54,577 bases of DNA from Sanchytrium tribonematis (Eukaryota; Sanchytriomycota; Sanchytriomycetes; Sanchytriales; Sanchytriaceae): the NCBI GenBank assembly GCA_018985235.1, contig JADGIG010000011.1, positions 1 through 54,577 on the forward strand, in the 5' to 3' direction. How positions within the stretch are numbered: position 1 is the stretch's first letter; each line of letters opens with the position of its first letter. The notes beneath the pieces are model-generated. The model was not told the DNA's origin, made no database searches, and saw only the letters and a list, made by a program, of their open reading frames with translations. Shown one piece after another: positions 9,007 to 18,668 of the stretch. The translations under genes and the position numbers were made by a program.

Positions 9007-10581
9007 TTAGCCGTCATGACTGGATGGTCTGTATTTAAACCCTTGCGATTTGAATTTCCTTTGATTCAACTGGTGCATTATGGGCTTCGACAACCAGTTA
9101 CCTGATTTTAATGCTTCTACACATTGATCCATCATAAGCCAAGAGGGTGGATTAAGATTATTTCGGTCTTGCAAATTCTTTTTGCCAAATAGTAGTTTGT
9201 CATTTAAAGTACCATTGTAAACAGGATCGAATATGTGAAAGTCTAAGTGCATTAATTTTCCAGTGAAAGGGTCTAAAAAATGATTCGAATGGCACTCGGA
9301 CTCATTCCATTGATGAAAAATACTGAACAAACGAATTGATGCTACTGGTTGACCAAAGTTATTGCACGATCTCATCAATATTCCGATGGCCCCAGCATCG
9401 TAGGTATAAAATTCTCCTTCTCTATTATGCATTTGTGCCATATGCAAAAAGTAAGCCAGACTAGCTCCCAAAGATGAAGGTATCACTCTATCGTAATTCA
9501 AGAAGGGCCTCAATATAGCATTTCTTTTCAATAGAATATCTGTCATTTGTGTTGATGTAAAAGAAAACATTTTCTGGACATTTTGCCAAGTTATGCTTTT
9601 CTTATTTCCAAATTCGGTCCAAAATTGAGGATAATTTTCGTTTGAAATAGAAAGGCTTTGGACTAATTTGCAATTTGTTATAAATGAAGGATCTACATTT
9701 AATTTTTCAAAATAATGTAAAAATATAATCTCGGAGTAATGGGAATATCCTTTAAATCCAGTAAGTTTAAGAGCATTGTTTAGCATAAATCTAGTGGCTT
9801 GCATTTCGAAAGACTTGAGCTTAGAGCAATATTTGATAAAATTTTCAAGTCCTTCAAGTGGCAATCGAATGGCAGAATAAGAATCTAATACGTTCGAAAA
9901 TGCTGTAGTGTCAACATTCTGATGTTTTTTATATTGCTCAATTAATTTTGGGTATTTTTTTTCAGCGTACAATTCATAGATTTGTAACGACCACTTTTTT
10001 GATTTTATATAAACAGGGACATTTTTATCCAACAACTCACCGGCTTTTGCTTTAGAAATGGCTCTGAGGCAACAGTAGAAGTGGTTGATGTCATGACTAG
10101 ATTTAAAGTCCTTCAAACCATCTAAATAAACTGATTTGTTAATCTTAAATATTAATTCCAAGCTTTGAGGGTGGGTGTATTGTAATTTCGATACATAGTC
10201 ACCTTCTAATACTTGATCACAAGAATGTTGAAGTATCCGTAGGCTTTCAGGTCTATGTTTAACGAATGCGTGAACCGCAAATATTCTTTGTTTGTTCACC
10301 GTCAAATCATCCTTCAAATTGTTATATAACTCCAAATAACGGACAGATTTGCTTTTTTTGAACTCTTGAATATAATTGTAAATTGCAGTTTCCAGCTTGG
10401 TCTTCTTGATAATAGTTTCCAGTTCTTGCAATCGATATGACCTTGGAAAATCAGTGATGGATTCTAGAATGCTTGTTATATTTTCACTCGTTATTACTGA
10501 ATTCACAACTGGCTTTTTCACTGCATTTTTTGCCATTTGTGCACATAATACAGCAGAGTTTGCAAAGCCTGCAAAACCCAT
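9007..10581 (-). CDS. Orphan helical protein (524 aa), possibly organellar
   Basis: I do not recognise this protein. It starts MGFAGFANSAVLCAQMAKNAVKK, a Ser/Ala/Lys-rich stretch without acidic residues that could be a mitochondrial presequence. The rest is alpha-helical with helix-pair-like segments (SVRYLELYNNLKDDL, RIFAVHAFVKHRPESLRI, FYCCLRAISKAKAG, GAIGILMRSCNNFGQPVASIRLF) resembling divergent pentatricopeptide repeats; the last looks most PPR-like. If so it would act on organellar RNA, but spacing is too irregular for a firm call. The frame stays open upstream of the ATG for about 20 codons with no other ATG. It is convergent with the antiporter gene; only 22 bp separate the stops. Confidence 0.6.
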   Translation of the reverse strand: MGFAGFANSAVLCAQMAKNAVKKPVVNSVITSENITSILESITDFPRSYRLQELETIIKKTKLETAIYNYIQEFKKSKSVRYLELYNNLKDDLTVNKQRIFAVHAFVKHRPESLRILQHSCDQVLEGDYVSKLQYTHPQSLELIFKINKSVYLDGLKDFKSSHDINHFYCCLRAISKAKAGELLDKNVPVYIKSKKWSLQIYELYAEKKYPKLIEQYKKHQNVDTTAFSNVLDSYSAIRLPLEGLENFIKYCSKLKSFEMQATRFMLNNALKLTGFKGYSHYSEIIFLHYFEKLNVDPSFITNCKLVQSLSISNENYPQFWTEFGNKKSITWQNVQKMFSFTSTQMTDILLKRNAILRPFLNYDRVIPSSLGASLAYFLHMAQMHNREGEFYTYDAGAIGILMRSCNNFGQPVASIRLFSIFHQWNESECHSNHFLDPFTGKLMHLDFHIFDPVYNGTLNDKLLFGKKNLQDRNNLNPPSWLMMDQCVEALKSGNWLSKPIMHQLNQRKFKSQGFKYRPSSHDG

Positions 10582-10715
10582 CTCCTTTCTTTTGAATTTT
10601 TTTGGCTTGTGAGGATGGTAATTTAAATGAAAATAATCAGTTTAAAATAAAAATTCATTTATGCTCGATGAGCAAAATTGAGTATATCTCTTGACCTTGC
10701 GAATTTTTTCTGACA

Positions 10716-10982
10716 ATGGATTACAATTTTGGATCACGATTGGCAAAGCTGCTTGATCCCGAGATAAAATTTGAACGATCAGAAGCAAAGCTAGATATTC
10801 CAGAGTTGAATATGGAGCTTCGGGACTTTAATGTATCAGAGAATGATCTTAATATTGATTTAGAAAGCTTTCAAGAGTTCAACCAAAAATTTGAGGATAT
10901 TTCCGAAAAATTGAAAGTTTGGAAAACCTATCGCCAGAGAGTCGCGTCTGTAAGGGAGTACATCATTGATCATACCCATTGA
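10716..10982 (+). CDS. Small coiled-coil protein (88 aa)
   Basis: This small protein starts MDYNFGSRLAKLLDPE and is mostly charged helix; a heptad-like pattern runs through the second half (LNIDLESFQEFNQKFEDISE, KLKVWKTYRQRVASVREYI). No signal peptide or membrane segment is seen. Proteins of this size and shape are often subunits of larger coiled-coil assemblies such as kinetochore, exocyst or BLOC-type complexes, but I cannot match it to one. It starts 134 bp from the divergent gene at 10581. The intact ATG-started frame and balanced composition favour a real gene. Confidence 0.55.
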   Translation: MDYNFGSRLAKLLDPEIKFERSEAKLDIPELNMELRDFNVSENDLNIDLESFQEFNQKFEDISEKLKVWKTYRQRVASVREYIIDHTH

Positions 10983-11105
10983 TTGTTTGGCCAGCGGTTA
11001 CCTCTCAGAAATCCTTTATAAATCTTGGCCAATCAAAGTAGCAGCCAGGTCTTTTGTATCCTGCGTTTCTCTATTTGAATAGACTCACTCTCTTTTGAAA
11101 CTCTC

Positions 11106-11307
11106 ATGGCTATTCAACCGACTCGAGATCCAGATAAACAGCGTGAAGCCTATTATACTTTGAAGAAAGTAAGTTCCATATTGAATAGCAATTTTTAATT
11201 TAATAAATAGAAAAATACCGAAATTTATTTCTAGTAATAACTTGATCAATAGTTTTGCACATGAAATTTTACGTGGCAACTCGAGTTTGGCATTGTTAAA
11301 CCCATAG
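11106..11307 (+). CDS. Possible spliced micro-gene (46 aa)
   Basis: After a TATA-like CTTTATAAATC near 11010, an ATG at 11106 opens a 21-codon frame (MAIQPTRDPDKQREAYYTLKK) that runs straight into a perfect donor GTAAGT at 11169. Joining 11168 to 11211 (a 42-nt GT...AATAG intron) and 11233 to 11253 (a 19-nt GTAAT...AATAG intron) gives an open frame of 46 residues ending in a TAG at 11305-11307. The 19-nt size of the second candidate intron matches the better-supported introns in this window. I do not recognise the product, and the splice choices rest on signals alone. It could also be non-coding sequence upstream of the subtilase. Confidence 0.28.
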
Positions 11308-11355
11308 TTGATTTTTTCGTAAACCATAGAAGTCAAATGTGGCGAAAAATCATAC

Positions 11356-11362
11356 TATATAA
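11356..11362 (+). promoter_or_regulatory. TATA-like box of the subtilase gene
   Basis: TATATAA lies 22 nt before the first ATG (11378) and 31 nt before the second in-frame ATG (11387). With usual TATA-to-start spacing transcription would begin close to or beyond the first ATG, so the second ATG (start MLFTLISA) may be the one used. Confidence 0.4.
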
Positions 11363-11377
11363 GTTTACCCACATTTA

Positions 11378-12466
11378 ATGTTCAATATGTTATTTACTCT
11401 TATCTCAGCAGTTGACTATTTGGTCCAATACCACCCTGAAGCTAATGTGCAAGCAGATATTGTTATCGGAGACTTCAAGGCTAGTTTGAAATCAATTTCT
11501 CCTGACCAAAAATTAAGAATGCTCAAAGATTCTAGAGTTAAAAGAATCGAACAAAACGGCAAAGTCAAAGCAAGTGGTGTACAGAAAGGTGCAACTTGGG
11601 GTATCGATAGAATTGATAGCCGAACTGGAATCGACCAAACCTACAATTATGTAGACTCTGCTGGCAGTGGCGTTACCGCATATGTCGTAGATACCGGAAT
11701 CTACACAGCACACCCTGAATTTGAAGGAAGAGCAACATTCGGATTTGATTCTACTGGTGAAGGTAAATTTGACGGAAATGGACACGGAACCCATGTGTCT
11801 GGAACTATTGGCGGCAAAACCTACGGTGTTGCTAAGAATGTCCAATTAATTGCAGTCAGAGTTTTGGATACTGAGGGAAGTGGTACTTATGAAGGTGTCA
11901 TTCAAGGAATTGAATGGGTTGTAAAAGATGCTGTTGCTAACAATAGAACAAAGACATCTGTCGCAAATATGTCACTCGGTGGCGGTTATTCTAAAATTAT
12001 CAATGATGCTGTTAAAGCAGCTGTAGATGCTGGTGTTATTTTTGTTGTTGCTGCAGGAAATGAGTCTGATGATGCTTGTAATTCAAGTCCAAGTTCAGAG
12101 CCAAGTGCAATCACTGTCGGGGCTACCAATGTAAATGATGAGGTATCATATTTCAGTAATTATGGTAAATGTGTAGATATCAATGCACCTGGTGAGGACA
12201 TCACTTCCTCTTGGAATGATGGTAAAACCGAAACTATCAGTGGAACATCGATGGCCACCCCACATGTTGTTGGTGTCGTTGCTTTGTATTTGGGTGAAAA
12301 AGTCGAAAATGTAGCTTCCGTTCTTCAAAAGGCTGCAACCAAGGGAAAATTGACAAAACTTGGTAGTGGTACTCAGAATTTGCTTCTTTTTAATTCACCA
12401 GAGGTACCAGCTTGTGAAAAGAAATGGTACTGCTTTGTTCCTCAACTTCCTGGTTGTGACTGTTAG
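11378..12466 (+). CDS. Subtilisin-like serine protease (S8, proteinase K type)
   Basis: This 362-residue secreted protease precursor has a short hydrophobic leader (MFNMLFTLISA), then an inhibitor I9-like propeptide to about residue 66, and then a mature domain starting near SGVQKGATWGIDRID. The triad is clear: Asp105 in AYVVDTGIY, His136 in GNGHGTHVSGT and Ser291 in SGTSMATPH, with the oxyanion Asn in AAGNES. The family degrades protein outside the cell or in vacuoles. After the catalytic domain comes a short Cys-rich tail (VPACEKKWYCFVPQLPGCDC), which may form disulfides or bind a surface. The leader is short; see the TATA entry for a second possible start. AATAAA follows the stop within a few bases. 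Confidence 0.93.
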   Translation: MFNMLFTLISAVDYLVQYHPEANVQADIVIGDFKASLKSISPDQKLRMLKDSRVKRIEQNGKVKASGVQKGATWGIDRIDSRTGIDQTYNYVDSAGSGVTAYVVDTGIYTAHPEFEGRATFGFDSTGEGKFDGNGHGTHVSGTIGGKTYGVAKNVQLIAVRVLDTEGSGTYEGVIQGIEWVVKDAVANNRTKTSVANMSLGGGYSKIINDAVKAAVDAGVIFVVAAGNESDDACNSSPSSEPSAITVGATNVNDEVSYFSNYGKCVDINAPGEDITSSWNDGKTETISGTSMATPHVVGVVALYLGEKVENVASVLQKAATKGKLTKLGSGTQNLLLFNSPEVPACEKKWYCFVPQLPGCDC

Positions 12467-12612
12467 AGAATAAATAGATTTTATAGACAAGATAGCAGTT
12501 TTCCAAACGTTTCAATAATTGAAATAATACTTTTCGATAAAAATCAAAGATTTCTCAAAGTCCGATTTGATTTATCTTGCGATAATAATTTAAGCCACTT
12601 GAATTACTTGTC

Positions 12613-13479
12613 ATGAAAAAACAAGAATTAATTGGTGACTACCAACTAGTTAAGAAAATCTTCTCGGGAAAGACTAAAGATCCCATTACGTGTCAAAACT
12701 GGTTTCTATTTGTTGAGACTACCTTTACCACTGAAAATAGTCTTTGTTATGTGGAAATTTGTAAATTTACCGAAATCTATCACAGAGAATGTCAAAAAAT
12801 CAAATTGAACTCTCAAATCACAGAGGAAATCCTTGTAGTAGGGCCAGTCCCAGGTATGCAAGATTTCAACTGCGATATTAAAAGCGAGGACGAACTTAAG
12901 CAATGGGCCGAGACCATATGTTCTAAAATTATCAATAAGTTTGTAAAAACCGGAGCTGAAATGGAAATCAATATCAGCTCAAAAGCAAGAGAGGAATGTT
13001 TGGCTCAGATCAAGGCTGGACGATTTCACCCTTTGAATTTTGTTGACATTCAGAAAAGTGTTCTTGATGATATTGTTGGAAATGATTTGACCAAATTTAA
13101 GCAATTTGCTTTGGATCAGAATATACAAATTCAGCATCGTCGCTGGAGATTGGTAGGTGCCTTAGTTTTCCTTATGTTCAGTGGTGTGTTTTATGGGTTT
13201 GTCATGGGATTTCAGGTTGAGCAATACTATCGATTGTTGGGTCTTCCACTTCTCTATGAATTTGTCATATTTTATTTTCAATGGAAAATGAAATTCTGTG
13301 TCGTCTTTGCAGCCAAGAAAAAGATAAATACAAACGGATACCAGGGAGTTCCAGTTGAAGACGAGTATGTATGTGAATATCAGGCCCAAAGAGCCAAGAA
13401 AATCAGAAAAAAGTCAATGTTAATTGCTTTGATTTTGTATATCATTCTCTTTGTAGTACCACCATTTAAATGGCAATAA
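12613..13479 (+). CDS. RGS-domain membrane protein (Rax1-like)
   Basis: This 288-residue protein has an RGS-type segment over about residues 85-170, including KFVKTGAEMEINISSKAREE, HPLNFVDIQKSVLDDIVG and DLTKFKQFAL. This is the helix pattern of fungal RGS proteins in which the domain leads into membrane segments. Three such segments follow: WRLVGALVFLMFSGVFYGFV, a second around LLGLPLLYEFVIFYF, and a C-terminal MLIALILYIILFVVPPF. That architecture fits Rax1 and related fungal proteins, linked to bud-site selection or G-protein signalling at membranes. The N-terminal 80 residues are not recognisable. AATAAA overlaps the stop (13475-13480). The RGS call is fairly good; equivalence to Rax1 is inference. 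Confidence 0.7.
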   Translation: MKKQELIGDYQLVKKIFSGKTKDPITCQNWFLFVETTFTTENSLCYVEICKFTEIYHRECQKIKLNSQITEEILVVGPVPGMQDFNCDIKSEDELKQWAETICSKIINKFVKTGAEMEINISSKAREECLAQIKAGRFHPLNFVDIQKSVLDDIVGNDLTKFKQFALDQNIQIQHRRWRLVGALVFLMFSGVFYGFVMGFQVEQYYRLLGLPLLYEFVIFYFQWKMKFCVVFAAKKKINTNGYQGVPVEDEYVCEYQAQRAKKIRKKSMLIALILYIILFVVPPFKWQ

Positions 13480-13582
13480 ATATTGACATAAACATTCATT
13501 TTCAACATTCTAATCTACGACCTAGCTCGATTTACGGCAAATGTATAGAAAAATATATTTTTTTTGAAACAAATTTCATTGA

Positions 13583-14829
13583 ATGAGTACGAGTCCTTCT
13601 ACATCAGCTCCTGCAATTGGTCTTTCAAACCTACCAAATCAATTGCACAAAACATCAATGAAAAGAGGCTTTGATTTCACTTTAATGATCGTAGGTGAGA
13701 GTGGGCTTGGAAAATCCACTTTGACAAATACTCTGTTTAACAGCATTTTATATCCACTTAAGGAGCCACAACCACTTACTAAGCTAACTCCAAAAACAAT
13801 ACAGCCACAAGTATTAACGGGAGTACTTAGCGAGAAAAATGTCCAACTCAGACTTAACATTATAGATACTCCTGGCTTCGGAGACTATATTAATAATGAA
13901 GAATGTACCCGTCCGTTAATTGAAACAATTGATGGCAGATTTGACCACTATTTGGAACAAGAAATGAAGCCAACCAGGAACAAGGTTGCTGACACCAGAA
14001 TTCATGCGTGCATCTATTTTATTCCCCCAACTGGGCATTCTTTAAGACCCATTGACATAGATTGTATGAAGCAGCTTCACGAAAAAGTCAATTTAGTTCC
14101 TGTTGTTGCAAAGAGTGACATTTTGACAAAAGAAGAATTGCAAGGATTTAAAGCTAGAATTCTCGATGATATTACTAGTAATGGTATTAAGGTTTTTCAA
14201 CCTACAACCTATGATTTTGACGATGAGCAGACAAAAGGTGAAAATTTAAATATTTTGAAAGCTATTCCATTCGCAGTTATTGGAAGCAACCAAGTTATTA
14301 AAAAAGATGGAAAAGAAGTAAGAGGACGTCAATATCCTTGGGGATCAATTGAAGTTGAAAATCCAGAACATTCAGACTTTCATTTGCTTAGAAGTTTGCT
14401 TATAAAAACTCACTTGGAAGAACTTCGAAGTCACACAAATGATGTTTTATATGAAACTTACAGAACACAAAAATTGCTCGCCCTAGGAAAAGAGCAAGAG
14501 TATGTGCCTAAAGATATCAAGTAACTTTTTATTTATCTAGCCCTCTTGTCAGTTTAGAAGAGCAACGTCATCAGCATGAAGCACGACTTGCTAAAATGGA
14601 GAATGACATGAAGCTTGTATTTCAACAAAAAGTCCAAGAAAAAGAAAGTAAACTTAAACAATCAGAAGATGAATTATATGCACGTCACAAAGAAATGAGA
14701 GAAGCGTTGGAAAGACAAAGACAGCAATTGGAAGCCGACAAAAAGAAACTAGAGCAGCAACTAGTTAGCAGTGGTGGAGCCCCAAAAGATGACAAAAGCG
14801 GTAAGAAGAAGGGATTCAGAGGCTTGTAA
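13583..14829 (+). CDS. Septin, Cdc3-like (two exons, 20-nt intron)
   Basis: Exon 1 (13583-14520) encodes the GTPase: P-loop GESGLGKST at residues 38-46, DTPGFGD switch, AKSD base-recognition motif and the septin unique element (WGSIEVENPEHSDFHLLRSLL). The frame then meets a stop. Removing 14521-14540 (GTAACTTTTTATTTATCTAG) joins it to exon 2 (14541-14829). The junction then reads KDINPLVSLEEQRHQHEARL, which fits the conserved linker of fungal Cdc3-type septins (VNPAVKxEEERxxHE). The product is 408 aa with a long C-terminal coiled coil (VFQQKVQEKESKLKQSEDEL, YARHKEMREALERQRQQLE). Septins form filaments at the cell cortex and division site. A 32-nt intron ending at 14552 would also keep frame but loses the NPLV block. 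AATAAA overlaps the stop codon. Confidence 0.95.
14521..14540 (+). other. 20-nt spliceosomal-type intron in septin gene
   Basis: GTAACTTTTTATTTATCTAG has canonical GT and TAG ends and lies in phase 2 (the codon for Asn is split). Without splicing the septin stops after KDIK and loses its coiled coil. With this exact excision the conserved linker is restored. Confidence 0.88.
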
Positions 14830-14991
14830 TAAATCAATCTTGTGACTTGACAAAGCATCAAGGCTGATTTCTGCATGCTAAAAGGCAAAACATGCAGGTC
14901 TGATTATAATCTGAAAAGTAACTATCGAACTGCTAAATAAAATTGAGAGCAAAACAATTAGGAGATCAAAAATTATGAACCCCCGAAACAA

Positions 14992-16435
14992 ATGTCTCAG
15001 TCATTAGAATCCCTAGTCACACGCCTTGAAAAAGTAACAGAAAGATTAGAAAAGACAGCCAACAATTCCGGATCAAGTGCACCTCAAAATGCTCCTCAAA
15101 CATCCGTCGGGGGATCATCCCAAATGGTAGATCAATTTGAAAAGATCTCAAACCAAATGACAGGAGAATCCCTTAAATTTGCCAACGCATTAGCTGATGA
15201 GCATCTCACCCGCACAATTCAGATCTTTCAGAGTGCATCCCAGTATACCATCAACTTGTTGAATGCTACATTGAAGTTCTCTAAGCCTTCAGCACAAGCT
15301 TTTCCACAGTTATTAACCCCAATTACCCAATTTGCATCTGATTTACAATCTATCAAGTCTAACTACCCAAAGAAACAGCCTTTGTTTAATGTTGTTTGTG
15401 CATTTATTGAGGGATATAATGTTTTCGGATGGGTTTCAATTAGTCCAACACCAGTCCCATTCATCAATGAAATGAAAGATGCTATGTCATTTTATAGTAA
15501 CAGAGCATTTAAAGAATTTAAAGATAAGGATGAAACTGTAATTAATTTATTGCAAGGATTTAACACCTTTATTACCGAATTAGCCCAATTTGTAAAACAA
15601 TGGCACACCACTGGATTAGTTTGGAAAGGTTCCAAAGAAATGGGAGCTAAAGATATGGAAGAATTAAAATCCCATGCTCCATCTGCTAGCCAAAGTAGCA
15701 GTCAACCTAAATCTACAAATGTGCAACCAGCAGCTACTGCGCCAACACCAACTGTTGCACCATCTACCACCGGATTATTTAGTGAATTGAACAAAGGTGG
15801 TGCTATCACTAGTGGATTGAAGAAAGTTGAAAAATCACAAATGACACATAAAAATCCTGAACTCCGTGCTAGTGGAGTCGTAAAATCCAAGGAAGAGACT
15901 GGTCAGCCAACAAGTGCACCCCAAGTTTCTGCTAAGGCTGCAGTGAAACCACCAGTTTTTGAATTGCAAGGGTCAAAATGGGTTGTTGAACATCAAATGA
16001 ACAACAAAAACATTATTATTGAGAATAGCAATTTAAAACAAGTCGTTTACATCTTCAATTGCCACAATAGTATTATTCAAGTTAAAAACAAAGTCAATTC
16101 AGTCACTTTGGACAACTGCAACAAAACTTCTGTTGTTGTTGATTCTGTGGTCAGTACATTGGATACTGTCAATTGCAAATCAATTCAGCTTCAAGTAATG
16201 AAGAGTGCACCAACTGTATTCAATATTTATTTAGATTGCCATTAACAAGACCGATGGATGCTTGTTGTATTTGGGTGAAGACATGGATAGTGAAATATTC
16301 AGCAGTAAACATTCTGAAGTGAATATATGTTATACACACAAGGGTGAAGTTGTCGAAAAGGCTATGGTTGAAATGTTTAAAACTGTCGTAAAAGATGGTG
16401 GATTAGTAACTGTCCCAGTTGAGCATTCTGCTTAG
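14992..16435 (+). CDS. SRV2: Cyclase-associated protein CAP/Srv2 (two exons, 19-nt intron)
   Basis: Exon 1 (14992-16215) starts MSQSLESLVTRLEKVTERLEK, the typical CAP oligomerisation helix. The helical folded domain follows (FNVVCAFIEGYNVFGWVSI, WHTTGLVWKGSKEMGAK), then a Pro/Thr-rich linker and the C-terminal beta-helix (CARP) domain with Asn/Cys-rich turns. Excising 16216-16234 (GTATTCAATATTTATTTAG) continues into exon 2 (16235-16435). The junction reads SAPTIAINKTDGCLLYLG, which matches the family's PTxxIDKTDGCxxYL, and the protein ends LVTVPVEHSA as expected. The total is 474 aa, the normal CAP length. CAP binds actin monomers and cofilin-actin, promotes filament turnover and in fungi links to adenylyl cyclase. 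Without splicing the last 66 residues would be lost. Confidence 0.96.
16216..16234 (+). other. 19-nt spliceosomal-type intron in CAP gene
   Basis: GTATTCAATATTTATTTAG is a phase-0 segment between codons for Thr and Ile. Its removal rebuilds the KTDGC motif conserved in all CAP proteins and restores the normal C-terminus, so this is the strongest of the three short introns. Confidence 0.92.
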
Positions 16436-16689
16436 AAAATAAATCGGTGACTTTTTGAAATTATTGATTCTTATTCGATTCCCACTTGAATTACAAATTT
16501 TTTTTAAAAAATAGTCCTCAAATTTTTGACACAAATTGTTTGAATTGAGGTGTTGCAAAAATTACAAAAGAGAAAAGGAAGCCTTTATCGAATTAATTAT
16601 AAGTCAGAAATTATAAATTTAGCTATAAGGCAATCTCGATGATGCACGATAATCCAATTTAGTCATCGCGAAAAGTCAAGCCACGACCA

Positions 16690-17562
16690 ATGAAAGAGTC
16701 GGAAAACCACTATATAAACCAGAGCGACCCGTCTTCCAAAATGCGACCCAAAATAGCACTTTACTCTACTTTAATAATGTTGGTAAAAAGCCAAAGCAAA
16801 ATTGATAAATTGCAAACCCTAGCACCACAAAAAGACTTTGAGAGGCAATGTGAAGAGTTGGAAGCAAAATACATCCTCCTTGCCTACAAGAAGACCATGG
16901 CTGGCCTTAATGACTTTGTGGACGAGTATATGGAAGCAAAATATAGAAACCCTTTTTTAGTGGAGGTCCCAGAAACTTTTGACGAGATTGTGAGTCAATC
17001 CAATGAAGTCGAGGAAGCAAATAAGCCTCTTGAAAGTGCAAGGTCTACCTCCTTTCAATTCAGTTTTCACAAATTGTTCAATACTATGAAAGCCAAAGCA
17101 GTCACACTGATGAAGAAGAAGGACTCAAAAGAGTGCTCACCTGTTTGTAGCCAAGAATTAAAGCATTCTAATAGCTCGTTACTATCCAAAATTAATTTTA
17201 AATTGTTCAATAGAAGAAACTCTGCAAATGCAACCAAAGTTTGTAGCGCGGAAATGCAAACCGAGGACATTGCAGAAGCAGTAAAAGTAGCACCTAAAGT
17301 TCTTGTTTGTTGTGCTGAGATGCAAACTGAGAATCTGAGTGAACCAAGCCAGCCTACTCTTCTTTTGAACACCTTGCGTACACCTGAGGCCCAATTGTTG
17401 CCACCACCACCGCCACCACCACCCCCAATCTTTCAGACTTCGGTGCCAAAGTTTGTGGTTGTGAAAAGAGAAAAACTGGGAATTATCCCAGGAAAGACCG
17501 ACGAACATGACAATCTTGTCGAAGAACTTAAAAATTATTTAAAATCAAGATATGTGGAATGA
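16690..17562 (+). CDS. Orphan protein with duplicated AEMQTE motif and poly-Pro (290 aa)
   Basis: I do not recognise this protein. After a mixed N-terminus (MKESENHYINQSDPS) comes a helical segment at about 40-95. Then a basic region follows, with two copies of a short motif, VCSAEMQTEDIAEA and VCCAEMQTENLSEP, about 25 residues apart, and a run of nine prolines at about 237-245. It ends VEELKNYLKSRYVE. Two similar phrases around the motif (FQFSFHKLFN and KINFKLFNRR) suggest an internal duplication. Poly-Pro runs bind profilin, WW or SH3 domains; MQTE-type motifs resemble short SQT/KxTQT dynein light-chain ligands, but that is speculation. AATAAA lies 10 nt after the stop. Confidence 0.55.
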   Translation: MKESENHYINQSDPSSKMRPKIALYSTLIMLVKSQSKIDKLQTLAPQKDFERQCEELEAKYILLAYKKTMAGLNDFVDEYMEAKYRNPFLVEVPETFDEIVSQSNEVEEANKPLESARSTSFQFSFHKLFNTMKAKAVTLMKKKDSKECSPVCSQELKHSNSSLLSKINFKLFNRRNSANATKVCSAEMQTEDIAEAVKVAPKVLVCCAEMQTENLSEPSQPTLLLNTLRTPEAQLLPPPPPPPPPIFQTSVPKFVVVKREKLGIIPGKTDEHDNLVEELKNYLKSRYVE

Positions 17563-17840
17563 TCGTAAAATAAATCTTTTTTCTCGATGATTTTTGTTTT
17601 ATAAGAAAATAAAAGCAGATAATTTGTTGGATGCTTTTCAAAAGTCATTGTATAATTCAGCTGGCAGAACTTAGTTCTCCGCGATACAAACGATGGAAAT
17701 TTAAATTCAAGCTCGATCAATTTCAAATCTCACTAAGCGGTAAAATTTTCGAACAGACTTTATTTGGGGCTGACAAGTTACTGGGCCAATCAAAAATTTG
17801 AAATGTGGACAGACATCTACTTCAATAAGCCACTTTTGAA

Positions 17841-18668
17841 ATGTCTTCATATAAGGGTGTCGATGCTGGTTTTTATATAGCTTTTGGAGCGTCAATTTGT
17901 GCCAATCTACAAGGTCTTGTTCTTTCTCCAGCACTTTTACAAAGATCATGGAAAAGAAATCTTCCAGTTGTTTTCTCCAATATATGCTTCATCATCAGTA
18001 ATTGGGTGGCATTTTACGAAAACACTATGGAATGCAGTACTTCTGTCTATGTGTCGGAATTGTTTATGGTACTTGGGTCATTATTTGAAGTATTAGCTCC
18101 ATTAACACGTGCCTATCCATTGTTTAGCGACAAGGTCAAAAAAATGATGTTGGCTTTGATCTTTTCGGTGACTGTGGCTGAATTCACTTCACTGGTTTCA
18201 TTGAATTACGACTGCGAGGGAGAAGAGACACAATTTCCAAATATTTTGGTTAATATGCCAAGCGAAGTTATTTCTCACATTTTGGGAGTTGCAATCTACT
18301 TTCTGGCATTTTCAAAAATCATTGCTTTGGTAAATAGTAGCTCTTTCTCGAAAGAAAATGGAAGAATGCAACTTTTGAAATCTATCAGTTTGTGGAGTAT
18401 GTATGCCGTCATTGGAATTAAAGTTGGCACTCTCATTGGCTTTTTATTCGATGGTGACAGTGATAATGAAGTAGAAATGGCAATGAAGTCTAATCTGGTG
18501 ATGGTGTTGATAGTTTCTCAACTTACACTAGAATTAGCAAATAAGGCTGCTGGAAAACCCGGAAATAGCCAAGACAAATCTGATAAAGGAGTCTCTGCTG
18601 AGCAGTCAGATAAAACCACAAAGAAAGAAGTGGCAAAGTGGGGAATCATGGAAAAGGAAACAGCCTGA
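17841..18668 (+). CDS. Polytopic membrane protein (275 aa), unknown
   Basis: I do not recognise the family. About seven hydrophobic segments are visible, including GFYIAFGASICANLQGLVL, VVFSNICFIISNWVAF, MLALIFSVTVAEFTSLV, ISHILGVAIYFLAFSKIIAL, LWSMYAVIGIKVGTLIGFLF and SNLVMVLIVSQLTLEL. A Lys/Ser-rich cytoplasmic tail of about 45 residues follows. Seven segments with a soluble tail would suit a receptor-like or transporter-like protein, but no signature residue decides. AATAAA lies about 10 nt after the stop. No introns are apparent. Confidence 0.6.
   Translation: MSSYKGVDAGFYIAFGASICANLQGLVLSPALLQRSWKRNLPVVFSNICFIISNWVAFYENTMECSTSVYVSELFMVLGSLFEVLAPLTRAYPLFSDKVKKMMLALIFSVTVAEFTSLVSLNYDCEGEETQFPNILVNMPSEVISHILGVAIYFLAFSKIIALVNSSSFSKENGRMQLLKSISLWSMYAVIGIKVGTLIGFLFDGDSDNEVEMAMKSNLVMVLIVSQLTLELANKAAGKPGNSQDKSDKGVSAEQSDKTTKKEVAKWGIMEKETA

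Noticed and set aside
14521-14552. 32-nt septin intron ending at the CAG at 14552
   Set aside because: It also keeps the frame, but drops the NPLVS residues that fit the conserved linker of Cdc3-type septins; the 20-nt choice is better.
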